In this document: piece by piece, positions 50,323 to 58,744 of the stretch | Position numbering within the stretch: the first letter of the stretch is position 1 | Layout of the letters: each line of letters begins with the position of its first letter | NCBI RefSeq assembly: GCF_012767755.2 | Contig: NZ_AP023189.1 | Coordinates: 4,776,001 to 4,840,000 of the forward strand | DNA length: 64,000 bases | Source: Pseudomonas tohonis | Lineage (GTDB): Bacteria; Pseudomonadota; Gammaproteobacteria; Pseudomonadales; Pseudomonadaceae | Direction: 5' to 3' | Notes under the pieces: generated by a model | Told to the model about the DNA's origin: nothing | The model's database searches: none | The model's input: the letters and a program-made list of their open reading frames with translations, nothing else | Position numbers and translations under genes: made by a program

Positions 50323-50847
50323 TCAGGACAGGCCGGCCGGACGCTGCACAGGCACGGCCACGCCCTGCGGACTGCGAGGGGCGCGGCGCAACTTCAGGTA
50401 CACACCGTTCTCGCCCACCACTTCGAAGCCATGACGGCTGTAGAGATGCTGGGCCGGGTTGTAGGACTCCACGTGCAGCCCCGCGCTGAGGCCTTCACGG
50501 TCGGCCCGTTCGAGAAATCGGCCCAGCAGCTCGCCGCCGATGCCACGGCCACAGGCCTCGGGCAGCAGGGCCAGGTCGATGATTTGCAGGTGGGTGTCGG
50601 TCCACAGCAGGTAGGCGCGGCCGATGGGCTGGCCGGCGTCCTCGATGACGTATTGCTCGGCATCGGGGTAGTGCGCCTGGTAGTAGCCGCACTGGGCCTC
50701 GAACTGCTGGTCGAGGAAGCGCTCGCAGCCCGCCTGGTCCCAGGGGGTGTGCTGCATCTCGTGGGCACGGGTGGTGCCGTACAGCGCCCGCAGGAAGGCG
50801 CGATCGGCCAGCGTTGCCAAGCGGAGGTTCAAGGTATGGAAAGACAT
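50323..50847 (-). CDS. GNAT-family N-acetyltransferase of the secretion locus
   Basis: A 174-residue acetyltransferase: strand IIDLALLPEACGRGIGGELLGRFLERA with the acetyl-CoA loop (R/Q-x-x-G-x-G/A type GRGIGG) and YNPAQHLYSRHGFEVVGE at the end. It lies 10 bases upstream of the DUF6916-like gene, so it is in one transcript. It may acetylate the exported protein or a small metabolite; unknown. Confidence 0.82.
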   Translation of the reverse strand: MSFHTLNLRLATLADRAFLRALYGTTRAHEMQHTPWDQAGCERFLDQQFEAQCGYYQAHYPDAEQYVIEDAGQPIGRAYLLWTDTHLQIIDLALLPEACGRGIGGELLGRFLERADREGLSAGLHVESYNPAQHLYSRHGFEVVGENGVYLKLRRAPRSPQGVAVPVQRPAGLS

Positions 50848-50943
50848 ACGACGTGCATCCTTGCTGGCCCGGGGAAAGAGCCTACAACTGTGGTTACATT
50901 TTCCCTCGACAGAGCATAGACGAGGATTTCAGTTGGCCACCAT

Positions 50944-50967
50944 CGAAAAATCGCCGTTCGGCGGTTT
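50944..50967 (-). terminator. Weak terminator splitting the secretion locus
   Basis: On the minus strand CCGCCGAACGGCGATTTTT can form a small CGCC/GGCG hairpin followed by five T residues. It lies in the 143-base gap between the second sulfotransferase gene and the acetyltransferase gene, suggesting two transcripts with a promoter for the second around 50870-50940. Confidence 0.5.
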
Positions 50968-50990
50968 GAACGATGAATGTGAAGCGGCAT

Positions 50991-51959
50991 TCACAAGTGG
51001 CGGGGTGAAAACGCCTCCAGCGCCTCGAAGGGCGCACTCGCCCAGCGCTCCACAGCCGCCCGCGTGGCCTCGTCCGCCTCGTTGCGCTTGGCCTCGCCAT
51101 CGGCACTGAAGGCGTGCCCGGGGCGCTTGGCATCACGCCCGGCCACGGCCTGCAGGTGCGGCACGGCAGCCGGGTCGATGCCCAGGAGCGGCCCCAGGCG
51201 ACCCCAGAGGGCGTCGGGCAGCTCGCGGTAGTTCAGGGCCACCGCCTCGCCGGCCGAGCACAGGCCGAGCCCGGCCTGCAGCAGGTGGCCGACCATCCAG
51301 GCGAGGTAATCGCCGGGGGCCAGCGCCTCCCGACCGGGCAGGCCGTCCAGCCCGGAGGGGCCCAGCAGCCCGGGGACCGCGTGCAGCCCGGGCTGGCGCC
51401 GCTGGGACACCACCACCTCCAGCGGGTCGCGGTAGAGGAACAGGCACGGCACCTCGGGGTAGAGCCGGCGCAGCAGCTGCGCCTCGAACAGGTTCCAGGC
51501 GTCCAGCTTCACCACCAGGCGGGTCTCGTCGCCGCAGCGCCGCTGGCCATAGGCCGAGAACAAGGCGCGCACCGCGTCCGCCTGCCAGGCGGAGGCCGTG
51601 GGGTCGCGGTAGTGCGCGCGCAGCAGGGCATCCAGCGGCGGCGGCTCGGACAGCACCACGTGCCCGGGCAGGGCTCGCAGCAGCTGCGCCAGCAGGGTGG
51701 AGCCGCAACGGGAGGTGTGGAACACCAGCAGCGAAGGTTCCAGCCCGGGGCTGCGGGCCTGCCAGTCGAACAGCGCGTCCAGGCCGGTCTGGCGCCGCAG
51801 GGCCAGGTTGAACGGCAGGCGCAGCGACTCGTCCACGTCGTCGCTGAAGAAGGGCCGGACCAGGGGCGTGGCGCCGAACCACGCCCAGTCCAGCTGCCAG
51901 CTGCCACCCTGCTCGAAGGCACGGATCGGCAGCCACTCGGTGAAATCCAGCGGGGTCAT
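50991..51959 (-). CDS. Sulfotransferase-fold protein
   Basis: A 322-residue protein with the P-loop-like PAPS motif FHTSRCGSTLLAQLLRAL (about 96-113) and LFLYRDPLEVVVSQR further on, the usual sulfotransferase 3'-phosphate block. The N-terminal 80 residues (with DWAWFGATPLVRPFF) are unlike the other sulfotransferase of this locus, so the two have different targets or partners. The ATG overlaps the stop of the beta-hydroxylase gene (ATGA), so they are translationally coupled. Confidence 0.83.
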   Translation of the reverse strand: MTPLDFTEWLPIRAFEQGGSWQLDWAWFGATPLVRPFFSDDVDESLRLPFNLALRRQTGLDALFDWQARSPGLEPSLLVFHTSRCGSTLLAQLLRALPGHVVLSEPPPLDALLRAHYRDPTASAWQADAVRALFSAYGQRRCGDETRLVVKLDAWNLFEAQLLRRLYPEVPCLFLYRDPLEVVVSQRRQPGLHAVPGLLGPSGLDGLPGREALAPGDYLAWMVGHLLQAGLGLCSAGEAVALNYRELPDALWGRLGPLLGIDPAAVPHLQAVAGRDAKRPGHAFSADGEAKRNEADEATRAAVERWASAPFEALEAFSPRHL

Positions 51960-52756
51960 CGCACGCTCCATTGCCGGCTCCAGTCCTGTCGTCCCTGGCG
52001 CATGGCCATGCGCACGTCCGCCTCGCCGAACACCAGCCCGAGGCCCTGGCCGGCGGCCACCGCCTCGCGGCAGAAGTCGGTGGGATCGGTGATCAGTTGC
52101 AGCGCATGGGCCAGCTCCGGGCGCTGCTGCACCTGCTCGTTGAACGCGGTGAAGGCGCGTACGCCCCGGCTCGGCTGCAGTTCCGGCGTGGTCGGCAACC
52201 CGTCGGAGAGGGCCTCGCGCAGGCGCGTATCCATCATGCAATCCAGCACCAGGTGGATGCGCGGGCCCGGGCCGGGGTTGTCCACCCGGTGCGGGCGGGA
52301 CAGATCGATGAACCAGCATTCCCCCGGCGCCATCGGCACCTGCCGGCCGTCCACCAGGAACTCCACCCCGGGCGGGCTGAGCAGCGGCACGTGCAGGCGC
52401 AGCGGCCCTTCCGGCGCGCCCAGGTCGGGGTCGCAATGCTCGCGGATGCTGGCGCCGGCGCCCAGGCGCAGCAGGCGCGCGCTGCGCAGGCCCTCGCCGA
52501 ACCGCTCGATCGCCACCTGCCAGGCCGGATCGGCCGCGCACAGGGCACTGCGGGCGATCGGGCCGAAGCCCGGCGCCAGGGGGATGGGCGCGTCCACCGC
52601 CGCCACCAGGTCGATGCCGCTCCAGTCGCCCTGGTAGTAGGCGGTGTTGAAGTGCGCCACCCAGGCCGTCGGGTCGATCCGCTCCAGGGCCGCCAGCAGC
52701 GGCGCCAGGTCGAAACGCCAGGGCAGGCGGGAACAGATCGGCAGGGTTACGTCCAT
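51956..52756 (-). CDS. Aspartyl/asparaginyl beta-hydroxylase family protein
   Basis: A 266-residue cupin dioxygenase. The 2-oxoglutarate/Fe(II) site is His-x-Asp in IREHCDPDLG, with the second His in SRPHRVDN and the Arg for 2-oxoglutarate in LHVPLLSPP...RIHLVLD. It hydroxylates Asp or Asn side chains in proteins, classically EGF-like repeats. In this locus the adhesin is a likely substrate; the protein is rich in Asp/Asn. AAGGAAGG lies a few bases before the ATG at 52756. The gene lies 22 bases after the M50 gene. Confidence 0.88.
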   Translation of the reverse strand: MDVTLPICSRLPWRFDLAPLLAALERIDPTAWVAHFNTAYYQGDWSGIDLVAAVDAPIPLAPGFGPIARSALCAADPAWQVAIERFGEGLRSARLLRLGAGASIREHCDPDLGAPEGPLRLHVPLLSPPGVEFLVDGRQVPMAPGECWFIDLSRPHRVDNPGPGPRIHLVLDCMMDTRLREALSDGLPTTPELQPSRGVRAFTAFNEQVQQRPELAHALQLITDPTDFCREAVAAGQGLGLVFGEADVRMAMRQGRQDWSRQWSVR

Positions 52757-52778
52757 GAAACCTTCCTTGGCAGAGGGG

Positions 52779-54872
52779 CTAGAAACCGCTTTCCCTGACA
52801 CCCAACGCCGCCATGCGGCGCCAGGCGAAGCCCAGCAGTGATTGCCGGCTGCCCTCCAGCACCACCACGCCGCGCAGCGGCTGGTCGGGCGGCGGCAGGT
52901 CCTGCAGCAGGCTGAGGCGCACGCCGTACTGGGCCTGCACCGGCTCGGCGCGTTGCTGGGCATTGCGTCGCACGGCCACCTGGCCGTGGTGGTCGGAGGC
53001 CAGCGCCTCCAGTTCGAGGAAGGCGACGCCGGTGGTGTCCACTTCGTCCAGGCGCACCGGCAGGGCCAGCCGCGCCGGGTCGTCGGCGATGAAACGGCCT
53101 TCGGCGCCCGGCGCCACGCGCCAGAGGTTTTCCTCGGCCAGGTAGCCGCGCAGGCGCAGCCCGGGGGCGATCACCCGCGCCAGGGTCTCGCCGCTGTGCA
53201 GCCAGCGGCCGACCACCAGGTCCGGTGGCAGGTCGCGCACCACGCCGGCCAGGGGCGCACGCAGCTGCAGGCGCTCGCGCTGGGCGGCCAGGCCGCGGTA
53301 CTCGGCCACGGCCTCGGCCAGTTGCTGCTCGATCACCCCGGTCTCGGCGGCGGTCTCGCTGCGCCCGGCCTGGCGTCGCAACTGCAACTGGAGGATGTCG
53401 ATCTCGCGGCGGACGATGCCCTGGCGCGCGTCCAGGTCCGGGGACTCCAGCTCCACCAGCAGGGCGCCCTGCTCCACCGTGTCGCCGTCCTTCACCCGCA
53501 CCGCCTTGACCCGCGCACCGATGGGCGCATGCAGGGTGCCGGTGCGCGCGGCCTCCAGCATGGCCGGCACGTCCACCGCGTTGCGCCAGGGCACCAGCAG
53601 CACCAGCACCAGCAGCCCCAGCGACGAGCCGGTGAGCAGCACCTTGCGCGGGTCGGCCTGGTCGCGGCGCTGCCACCACTCGCCGAATTCCTTCCAGATC
53701 GGCAGGCCGATGAACCACACCAGCTCCACCAGCATGAGGAAGATGCCCAACACCTTGAAGAACAGGTGGTAGACCGTCAGCGCGATGCCGAAGAACAGCA
53801 CCGCGCGCCAGATCCAGGAACCGTAGCCCCACACCAGCAGGCGCTGGCGCAGCGGCTCTGGCCAGGGCTCGGGGGCCGGTTCGCCATAGCCGAACAGCGC
53901 CTCGCGCAGGCGCCAGCGGCACAGGGCGAAGGCGCGGTTCTGCAGGTTGTCCACGCCCCACAGGTCGCTGAGCAGGAAGTAGCCGTCGAAGCGCATGAAG
54001 GGGTTGAGGTTGATCGCCAGGGTGGTGATCCAGGTGGCGCTGGCCAGCATGAAGGCGGCGGTACGCGCCGGGCCGTCCGGCAGCAGCGACCAGGCCAGCA
54101 GCGCCAGCACCGCCAGCAGCAGCTCGGCCAGCACCCCGCCGGCACCGATCAGCAGCCGCGAGCGGCGGTCCTGCACCCGCCAGGCGTCGCTGACGTCGGT
54201 GTAGAACATCGGCAGCAGCACCATGAAGGCCAGGCCCATGCTCTGCACCCGGCACCCCGCGCGCTTGGCCATGAAGGCATGGCCGAACTCGTGGCAGAGC
54301 TTGGCGAAGGTCAGTGCGATGCCGAAGGCCAGGGCACCCCCGAAGCTGAACAGGTGCGGGAAGGTGGCGAGGAAACGCTCCCAGTCCCGGGCCACCAGGA
54401 ACAGCCCGAGCAGCAGGACCACCGGCAGGCCGCGCCGCAGCAGCCAGGGGCCGTTGCGTTCCAGCACCGGCCAGGCGCGGTTGAGGAAGCGATCCGGCCG
54501 CCACAGCGGGATGCGGAAGAACAGGTACTGGTGCAGCACCTGCTGCCACAGGCTGTGGCGCGTGCTGGCGACCTTGAGGGCATAGCTGGCGCGCTGCTCC
54601 GGGTCGAGGGCGGCGATCAGGTCGTGCCCGCGCAAGAAGCGCAGCATCTGCTCCAGCTCGCCGGCCCCCAGGGGCGCGCCCGGCTCGGCGTTGGCGGCCG
54701 CCAGCACCTGCTGGGGCTCCCCCCGCGACCAATGGCGCAGCAGGCGGACGGCGGCGGCGCCGAGCTTGAAATAGCGGCCACGCAGGGGGTCGGCCAGGGT
54801 CCATTGCGGCGCCCCGTCACGATCCGGGGCGGCAGGCGACAGCTGCAGGTCGGGGCGCAGGGCGGGCAGCAT
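52779..54872 (-). CDS. M50 site-2 metalloprotease fused to HlyD-type adaptor with PqqD-like N-terminus
   Basis: A 697-residue membrane protein. The N-terminal about 90 residues (DPLRGRYFKLGAAAVRLLRHWSRG) resemble PqqD/RiPP recognition domains. A multi-pass core follows with the zinc HEFGH (194-198) and the later NLNPFMRFDGY (288-298, Asp ligand). Further helices end in a biotinyl-lipoyl-like adaptor (about 440-640; LHAPIGARVKAVRVKDGDTVEQGALLVELESPD, then LRAPLAGVV). Such fusions are a variant of membrane-fusion proteins. Together with the two other adaptors it may drive export, but with no ATPase. It starts one base inside the previous gene. Confidence 0.9.
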   Translation of the reverse strand: MLPALRPDLQLSPAAPDRDGAPQWTLADPLRGRYFKLGAAAVRLLRHWSRGEPQQVLAAANAEPGAPLGAGELEQMLRFLRGHDLIAALDPEQRASYALKVASTRHSLWQQVLHQYLFFRIPLWRPDRFLNRAWPVLERNGPWLLRRGLPVVLLLGLFLVARDWERFLATFPHLFSFGGALAFGIALTFAKLCHEFGHAFMAKRAGCRVQSMGLAFMVLLPMFYTDVSDAWRVQDRRSRLLIGAGGVLAELLLAVLALLAWSLLPDGPARTAAFMLASATWITTLAINLNPFMRFDGYFLLSDLWGVDNLQNRAFALCRWRLREALFGYGEPAPEPWPEPLRQRLLVWGYGSWIWRAVLFFGIALTVYHLFFKVLGIFLMLVELVWFIGLPIWKEFGEWWQRRDQADPRKVLLTGSSLGLLVLVLLVPWRNAVDVPAMLEAARTGTLHAPIGARVKAVRVKDGDTVEQGALLVELESPDLDARQGIVRREIDILQLQLRRQAGRSETAAETGVIEQQLAEAVAEYRGLAAQRERLQLRAPLAGVVRDLPPDLVVGRWLHSGETLARVIAPGLRLRGYLAEENLWRVAPGAEGRFIADDPARLALPVRLDEVDTTGVAFLELEALASDHHGQVAVRRNAQQRAEPVQAQYGVRLSLLQDLPPPDQPLRGVVVLEGSRQSLLGFAWRRMAALGVRESGF

Positions 54873-56191
54873 CAGAACCCCAGGCCCTGGCGCAGCGCGG
54901 CCAGGGGCCGGCGCAACAGGTAGTAGGCCAGCGGCGCGCGGTCACCGAACAGCTTGGCGGTGCCGCGCAGGCCGATGCGGGGCGGGGCATCGGCGAAGGC
55001 GGCGTCGAGGCGATAGGCCAGTTGCCCGGCGGCGGTGGCCTGGGCCTCGTAGGCGGCGCGTTCCAGGCGCGCGTCGTGGCGGTTGAGCGGGTCGCTGTCG
55101 AGGAACAGCGCCACCTCGGCGCCGGGTTGCAGGGCGATGGCGTCACCCACCGGCAGCTCGATGCGCAGCTCGGCCTGGGCCGGGTCGGCGATCTGCATCA
55201 GCCGCTCGCCGGTCTGCACCGGCTTGCCGGTGAGGCGCTCGGCATCGGCGAACACGGCGATGCCGGCACGCTCGGCGCGAACTTCACTGCGGGCGAGCAG
55301 TTGCCTGGCGTAGTCGCGCTCGGCGCGCTTCTGTTCCACGCGTGCGGCCAGCAGGTCGATGCGGGCGCTGGATTCGGCATCGGCGAAGGCGCGCTGGCTG
55401 TTGGCCTTCAGCTCCGCCTCGGCCACCCCCAGGGCGCGCTCGGCGACATCGGCCTGGGCCTTGAGGGTGGTGGCGTCGAAGCGCACCAGCAGGTCGCCGG
55501 CGGCGACGCTCTGGTTGGGCTTGACGAGGAATTCGGCGATCACCCCGTCCAGCGGCGCAGCCACCACGCGGCCACCCTGGGGCACCACTTCGGCGGGTGC
55601 CAGCACCGATTGGCGCACCGGCACCAGCAGCATCAGGGCCAACGCGCCGGCCAGGGCCAGGAGCTTCTTCCTCGGCCAGCGCAGGCGCCAGGGCTTGCGC
55701 GGCTGCAGGGCCAGCCAGGCGTGCGCGTAGGTGTCGCCGAGCTGCACCAGCAGGGCCTGTTCGGCCTCGCTCCAGGGGGTGTCGCGGGCGATCCACAGGC
55801 CGCCGAAGACCTCGCCCTGGCGATCCTTCAACGGCAGCCAGAAGGCGTGGGCGGCGGACAGCGCCTGCCAGTCCTCGCGGCTGCTCTCGTCCAGGCTGCC
55901 GGGCTCGACGACGCCGGGCTCGCCCAGCTGGCCCGCAGCCAGGCGCTGGGCCGCCGCTCGCTCGACGAAGGCGACGAAGGGGGCATTGGGTTCCACCACG
56001 CTGATGCCGGTGAGCGCGCGGACCTTGCCGGTGATCAGCAGCGCGGCATGGCGGTAGCCGAACACGCCCTGCCCGTCGTTGACCATGGCGAAGGCCAGCT
56101 GCGAGGAGGTCCCGGCCTTGCGGGCCTGGGCCTGGAGGCCGAGGAAGACCGCGAAGACCCGCTCGGCGAAACCGGGCAGCGGCGCGTTCAT
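54872..56191 (-). CDS. HlyD-family adaptor with N-terminal GAF-like domain
   Basis: A 439-residue inner-membrane protein. The N-terminal cytoplasmic part (about 1-165; LSAAHAFWLPLKDRQGEVFGGLWIARD) looks like a GAF domain. A single membrane helix (about 176-195) leads to a periplasmic HlyD-like hairpin and lipoyl domain (APLDGVIAEFLVKPNQSVAAGDLLVRFD, about 215-242). A GAF domain may sense a small molecule and gate export. Its ATG overlaps the stop of the free adaptor gene (ATGA). Confidence 0.88.
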   Translation of the reverse strand: MNAPLPGFAERVFAVFLGLQAQARKAGTSSQLAFAMVNDGQGVFGYRHAALLITGKVRALTGISVVEPNAPFVAFVERAAAQRLAAGQLGEPGVVEPGSLDESSREDWQALSAAHAFWLPLKDRQGEVFGGLWIARDTPWSEAEQALLVQLGDTYAHAWLALQPRKPWRLRWPRKKLLALAGALALMLLVPVRQSVLAPAEVVPQGGRVVAAPLDGVIAEFLVKPNQSVAAGDLLVRFDATTLKAQADVAERALGVAEAELKANSQRAFADAESSARIDLLAARVEQKRAERDYARQLLARSEVRAERAGIAVFADAERLTGKPVQTGERLMQIADPAQAELRIELPVGDAIALQPGAEVALFLDSDPLNRHDARLERAAYEAQATAAGQLAYRLDAAFADAPPRIGLRGTAKLFGDRAPLAYYLLRRPLAALRQGLGF

Positions 56192-56967
56192 CGGCTCTCC
56201 GGGAAGCGTGCGCTGCCGCTCATGCCGGCCAGCAGGCCGGGCGCGTCCTCGGGCAGGGCGCCGATCAGCAGCAGGGTCTGGCTGCCTTCGTCGATGCGCG
56301 CACCGAGGCGCTTGACCGTGGCCTTGAGCGCCTTGCCGGTCTCGTCGGGTACGAATTCGAAGGGTTCACCGGGCTTGAGCGCGCCGAGCCAGCGGGATGG
56401 CACCAAGAGGTGGATCTCCAGGGTGCGGTTGTCCACCACCTCCAGCAACGGTGCGCCGCTGGGCACGCTTTCGTGGGGCTGCACGCGACGCGAGACCACC
56501 TGGCCATCGAAGGGCGCCTTCACCTGGCAACGCTGCACCTGCACCTGGTAGACCTGGGCTTCCGCCTGGGATTGCGCCTGGCGCGCCTCGGCCAGGGCGA
56601 CCTCGAAGCGGCCGACGGAATTGAGCGCGGCCAGCTGCTGCTTGTTCTTCAGTTCCTCGCGGGCGGCACGGGTGGCGGCGTTGGCGGCATTGAGCTGGGC
56701 CTGGTAGGCGGCGCAGTCGAAGCGCACCAGCACCTCGCCCTTCTTGAAGGCCTGGCCTTCGGCATAGGGCATCTCGGTGATGCGCCCGGCCAGCTCGCTG
56801 GCCAGCACGGCCTGGTCACGAGCGCGCAACACGCCGCGGGCGGCGCTGCCGGGGGTGGCGGACGCTGCGGGCGCATCGAGCAACGGGTCCGGCGCCGGCA
56901 CGTCCTGCGCCCCGGCACTCATCACCAACCCCATCAGGCCGAACAACGTCCACAGCATGCGATTCAT
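56188..56967 (-). CDS. Periplasmic HlyD/RND-type adaptor
   Basis: A 259-residue membrane-fusion protein with a cleavable signal peptide (about 1-26, ending AGAQ). It has the split lipoyl domain (VLASELAGRITEMPYAEGQAFKKGEVLVRFD and CQVKAPFDGQVVSRRVQPHESVPSG) and a coiled-coil hairpin between them. It would link the inner-membrane parts to the TolC-like channel. AAGGA lies six bases before the ATG at 56967. It is the first gene of the locus; no RND pump gene follows. Confidence 0.9.
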   Translation of the reverse strand: MNRMLWTLFGLMGLVMSAGAQDVPAPDPLLDAPAASATPGSAARGVLRARDQAVLASELAGRITEMPYAEGQAFKKGEVLVRFDCAAYQAQLNAANAATRAAREELKNKQQLAALNSVGRFEVALAEARQAQSQAEAQVYQVQVQRCQVKAPFDGQVVSRRVQPHESVPSGAPLLEVVDNRTLEIHLLVPSRWLGALKPGEPFEFVPDETGKALKATVKRLGARIDEGSQTLLLIGALPEDAPGLLAGMSGSARFPESR

Positions 56968-57079
56968 AACAGTCCTTCCCTGGGTCACAGACCCGCGAGT
57001 CTATTGGAGCTGTAGGACAATAGGAATCTAGGTGACGGACGCTTCTACGGATATTGGCCGGATAGGACTGCGCGGCTGC

Positions 57080-57178
57080 GCTGGGCCTGGTGGTTGAGCC
57101 GAGACAAGAAGCCCAACGTGCCGAAGCCGACGCCTGCGCCGTCGGGCCTTGCTGCGCTCGGCGCCAACCAACGGTGCG
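57080..57178. repeat. Copy of the GGTTGGCGCCGAGCGCAGC repeat family
   Basis: Reading on the minus strand, CACCGTTGGTTGGCGCCGAGC and GCAAGGCCCGAC match the repeat at 2928-3017. Its plus-strand flank carries a partly matching inverted arm (GCCGAGACAAGAAGCCCAAC). Confidence 0.55.
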
Positions 57179-57185
57179 AGGCAGG

Positions 57186-58007
57186 TCAGACCATGTCCAG
57201 TCGCTGCTTGCGCGTCGGCGCCGGGTAGGCGCGGTCGATCAGGGCGAGGTCGTCGGCACTCAGGCGCAACTCGCCGGCGCGGGCGTTCTGCCGGATATGC
57301 ACGGGATCGACCGCCTTGGGGATGACGATCACGCCGTCCTGGCGCAGCGCCCAGGCCAGGGCGACCTGCGCCGGGGTGGCCTCGTGGCGGCGGGCGACTT
57401 CCAGCAACGCCGCATCCCGCAGCAGGCTGCCGCCCTGCCCCACCGGGCAGTAGGCCATGAGCGGCATGCGCTGGCGTTGCTGGCTCGGCAGCAGGTCGAA
57501 CTCGATACCGCGCGACTCGGGGTTGTACAGCACCTGGTTGGCGGCGCAGCCAGCGGGCAGGTCCTGCATGTCGGCCAGGTCGAAGTTGGAGACGCCCCAG
57601 CGCAGGATCTTGCCCCGCTCGCGCAGGCGCTCGAAGCCTTCCACCGTTTCCTCCAGCGGATGCTCGCCCGGCCAGTGCAGCAGGTAGAGGTCGATGCGGT
57701 CGGTGCCCAGGCGCTTGAGGCTGCGTTCGCAGGCCTGTTCGACGCCCGTGCGGCTGGCGTTCCACGGGTACACCTTGCTGACCAGGAAGACCTGCTCGCG
57801 ATGCCCCGCGATGGCCTCGCCCACCACCTGCTCCGCGCCGCCCTCGGCGTACATCTCGGCGGTGTCGATCAGGCTCATGCCCAACTCCAGGCCCAGGCGC
57901 AGCCCGGCGACTTCGCGGGCGCGCTGGTCGGGGCGCTCGCCCATGTGCCAGGTGCCCTGGCCGATGGCGGGCACGGCGGCGCCGTCGGGGAAGGTGATGC
58001 TGCCCAT
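57186..58007 (-). CDS. Aldo/keto reductase
   Basis: A 273-residue NADPH-dependent oxidoreductase with a TIM-barrel fold. Catalytic residues are Asp in LIDTAEMYAEGGAE, Tyr of the same segment, Lys in FLVSKVYP and His in LYLLHWPG. The C-terminal IVIPKAVDPVHIRQN binds the NADPH phosphate. It belongs to the general YajO/DkgA-like group; substrate unknown. GGAGG is upstream of the ATG at 58007. It lies 11 bases after the isochorismatase-like gene, probably co-transcribed. Confidence 0.9.
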   Translation of the reverse strand: MGSITFPDGAAVPAIGQGTWHMGERPDQRAREVAGLRLGLELGMSLIDTAEMYAEGGAEQVVGEAIAGHREQVFLVSKVYPWNASRTGVEQACERSLKRLGTDRIDLYLLHWPGEHPLEETVEGFERLRERGKILRWGVSNFDLADMQDLPAGCAANQVLYNPESRGIEFDLLPSQQRQRMPLMAYCPVGQGGSLLRDAALLEVARRHEATPAQVALAWALRQDGVIVIPKAVDPVHIRQNARAGELRLSADDLALIDRAYPAPTRKQRLDMV

Positions 58008-58018
58008 GGTGGTCCTCC

Positions 58019-58555
58019 TCAGAAGTGAATCTCTTCGGCCTGCTGCAGGCGCATGGGGTTCCGTGGCTGGATGAATTCGCCCCAGACCCAGTTGTGGTGG
58101 GCGACTATCGCCTCGGCACTCTGGTGCGGCCGGTCGCGGGTGGTATGCGCATCGCTGGCCAGGATGACGTTGAAGCCCTCGCTGGCGGCGCGGCGGATGG
58201 AGGTATCGACGCAGAACTCCGTGGCGTAGCCGGTCACCACCAGGTCGGTGACGTAGAGCTTCTCCAGGGTGGACTTGAGCTCGGTCTCGAAGAAGGCGTC
58301 GCAGGCGGTCTTGCGCAGCACCCAGTCGTTGTCGCCGCGCTCCAGGCCCGGATGCAGCTGCCAGCCGATGCAGCCGGGCTCCAGCTCGCTGCCGGGCTCG
58401 CCGTCGTGCTGCACGTAGATCACCGGCACGCCGGCGCTGCGTGCACGGTCGGCCAGGCGGTTGATCCGCTCCAGCACCTGCCCGGCGCGCCAGGGCTCGG
58501 GGGTGGTGAGGAACAGCCCCGCCTGCATGTCCACGACCAGCAATGCCTTGCTCAT
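58019..58555 (-). CDS. Isochorismatase-like cysteine hydrolase
   Basis: A 178-residue isochorismatase-fold enzyme: opening Asp in LLVVDMQAGLF, Lys in VLRKTACDAFF and the catalytic Cys in YATEFCVDTSIRRAASEGF. The triad Asp-Lys-Cys is complete, so a C-N or ester bond hydrolase (nicotinamidase- or cysteine-hydrolase-like) is expected. Substrate unknown. The ATG at 58555 follows GGAG by a few bases. It heads an operon with the aldo/keto reductase. Confidence 0.88.
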   Translation of the reverse strand: MSKALLVVDMQAGLFLTTPEPWRAGQVLERINRLADRARSAGVPVIYVQHDGEPGSELEPGCIGWQLHPGLERGDNDWVLRKTACDAFFETELKSTLEKLYVTDLVVTGYATEFCVDTSIRRAASEGFNVILASDAHTTRDRPHQSAEAIVAHHNWVWGEFIQPRNPMRLQQAEEIHF

Positions 58556-58744
58556 TTCCACTCCTTGAATGCACGCATCGAAACGCGCGGATAGTGCGGC
58601 TTCCCGCCGCTTCGGTAAAGCCGTGCGTCGGAGCGGGCACGACCGTCTGTCTTGCGTGGGGAAACTCGCCCCGGGGCCGCAGTCAGAACCATCAGGACCC
58701 ACCGCTCGCCCACTCCGGGCGGGACTTGCCGCGAGTAAGCCGCC

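Noticed and set aside
50991..52541. Longer form of the second sulfotransferase that reads into the beta-hydroxylase gene
   Set aside because: The upstream part is out-of-frame shadow of the hydroxylase. The ATGA overlap at 51956-51959 marks the true start.
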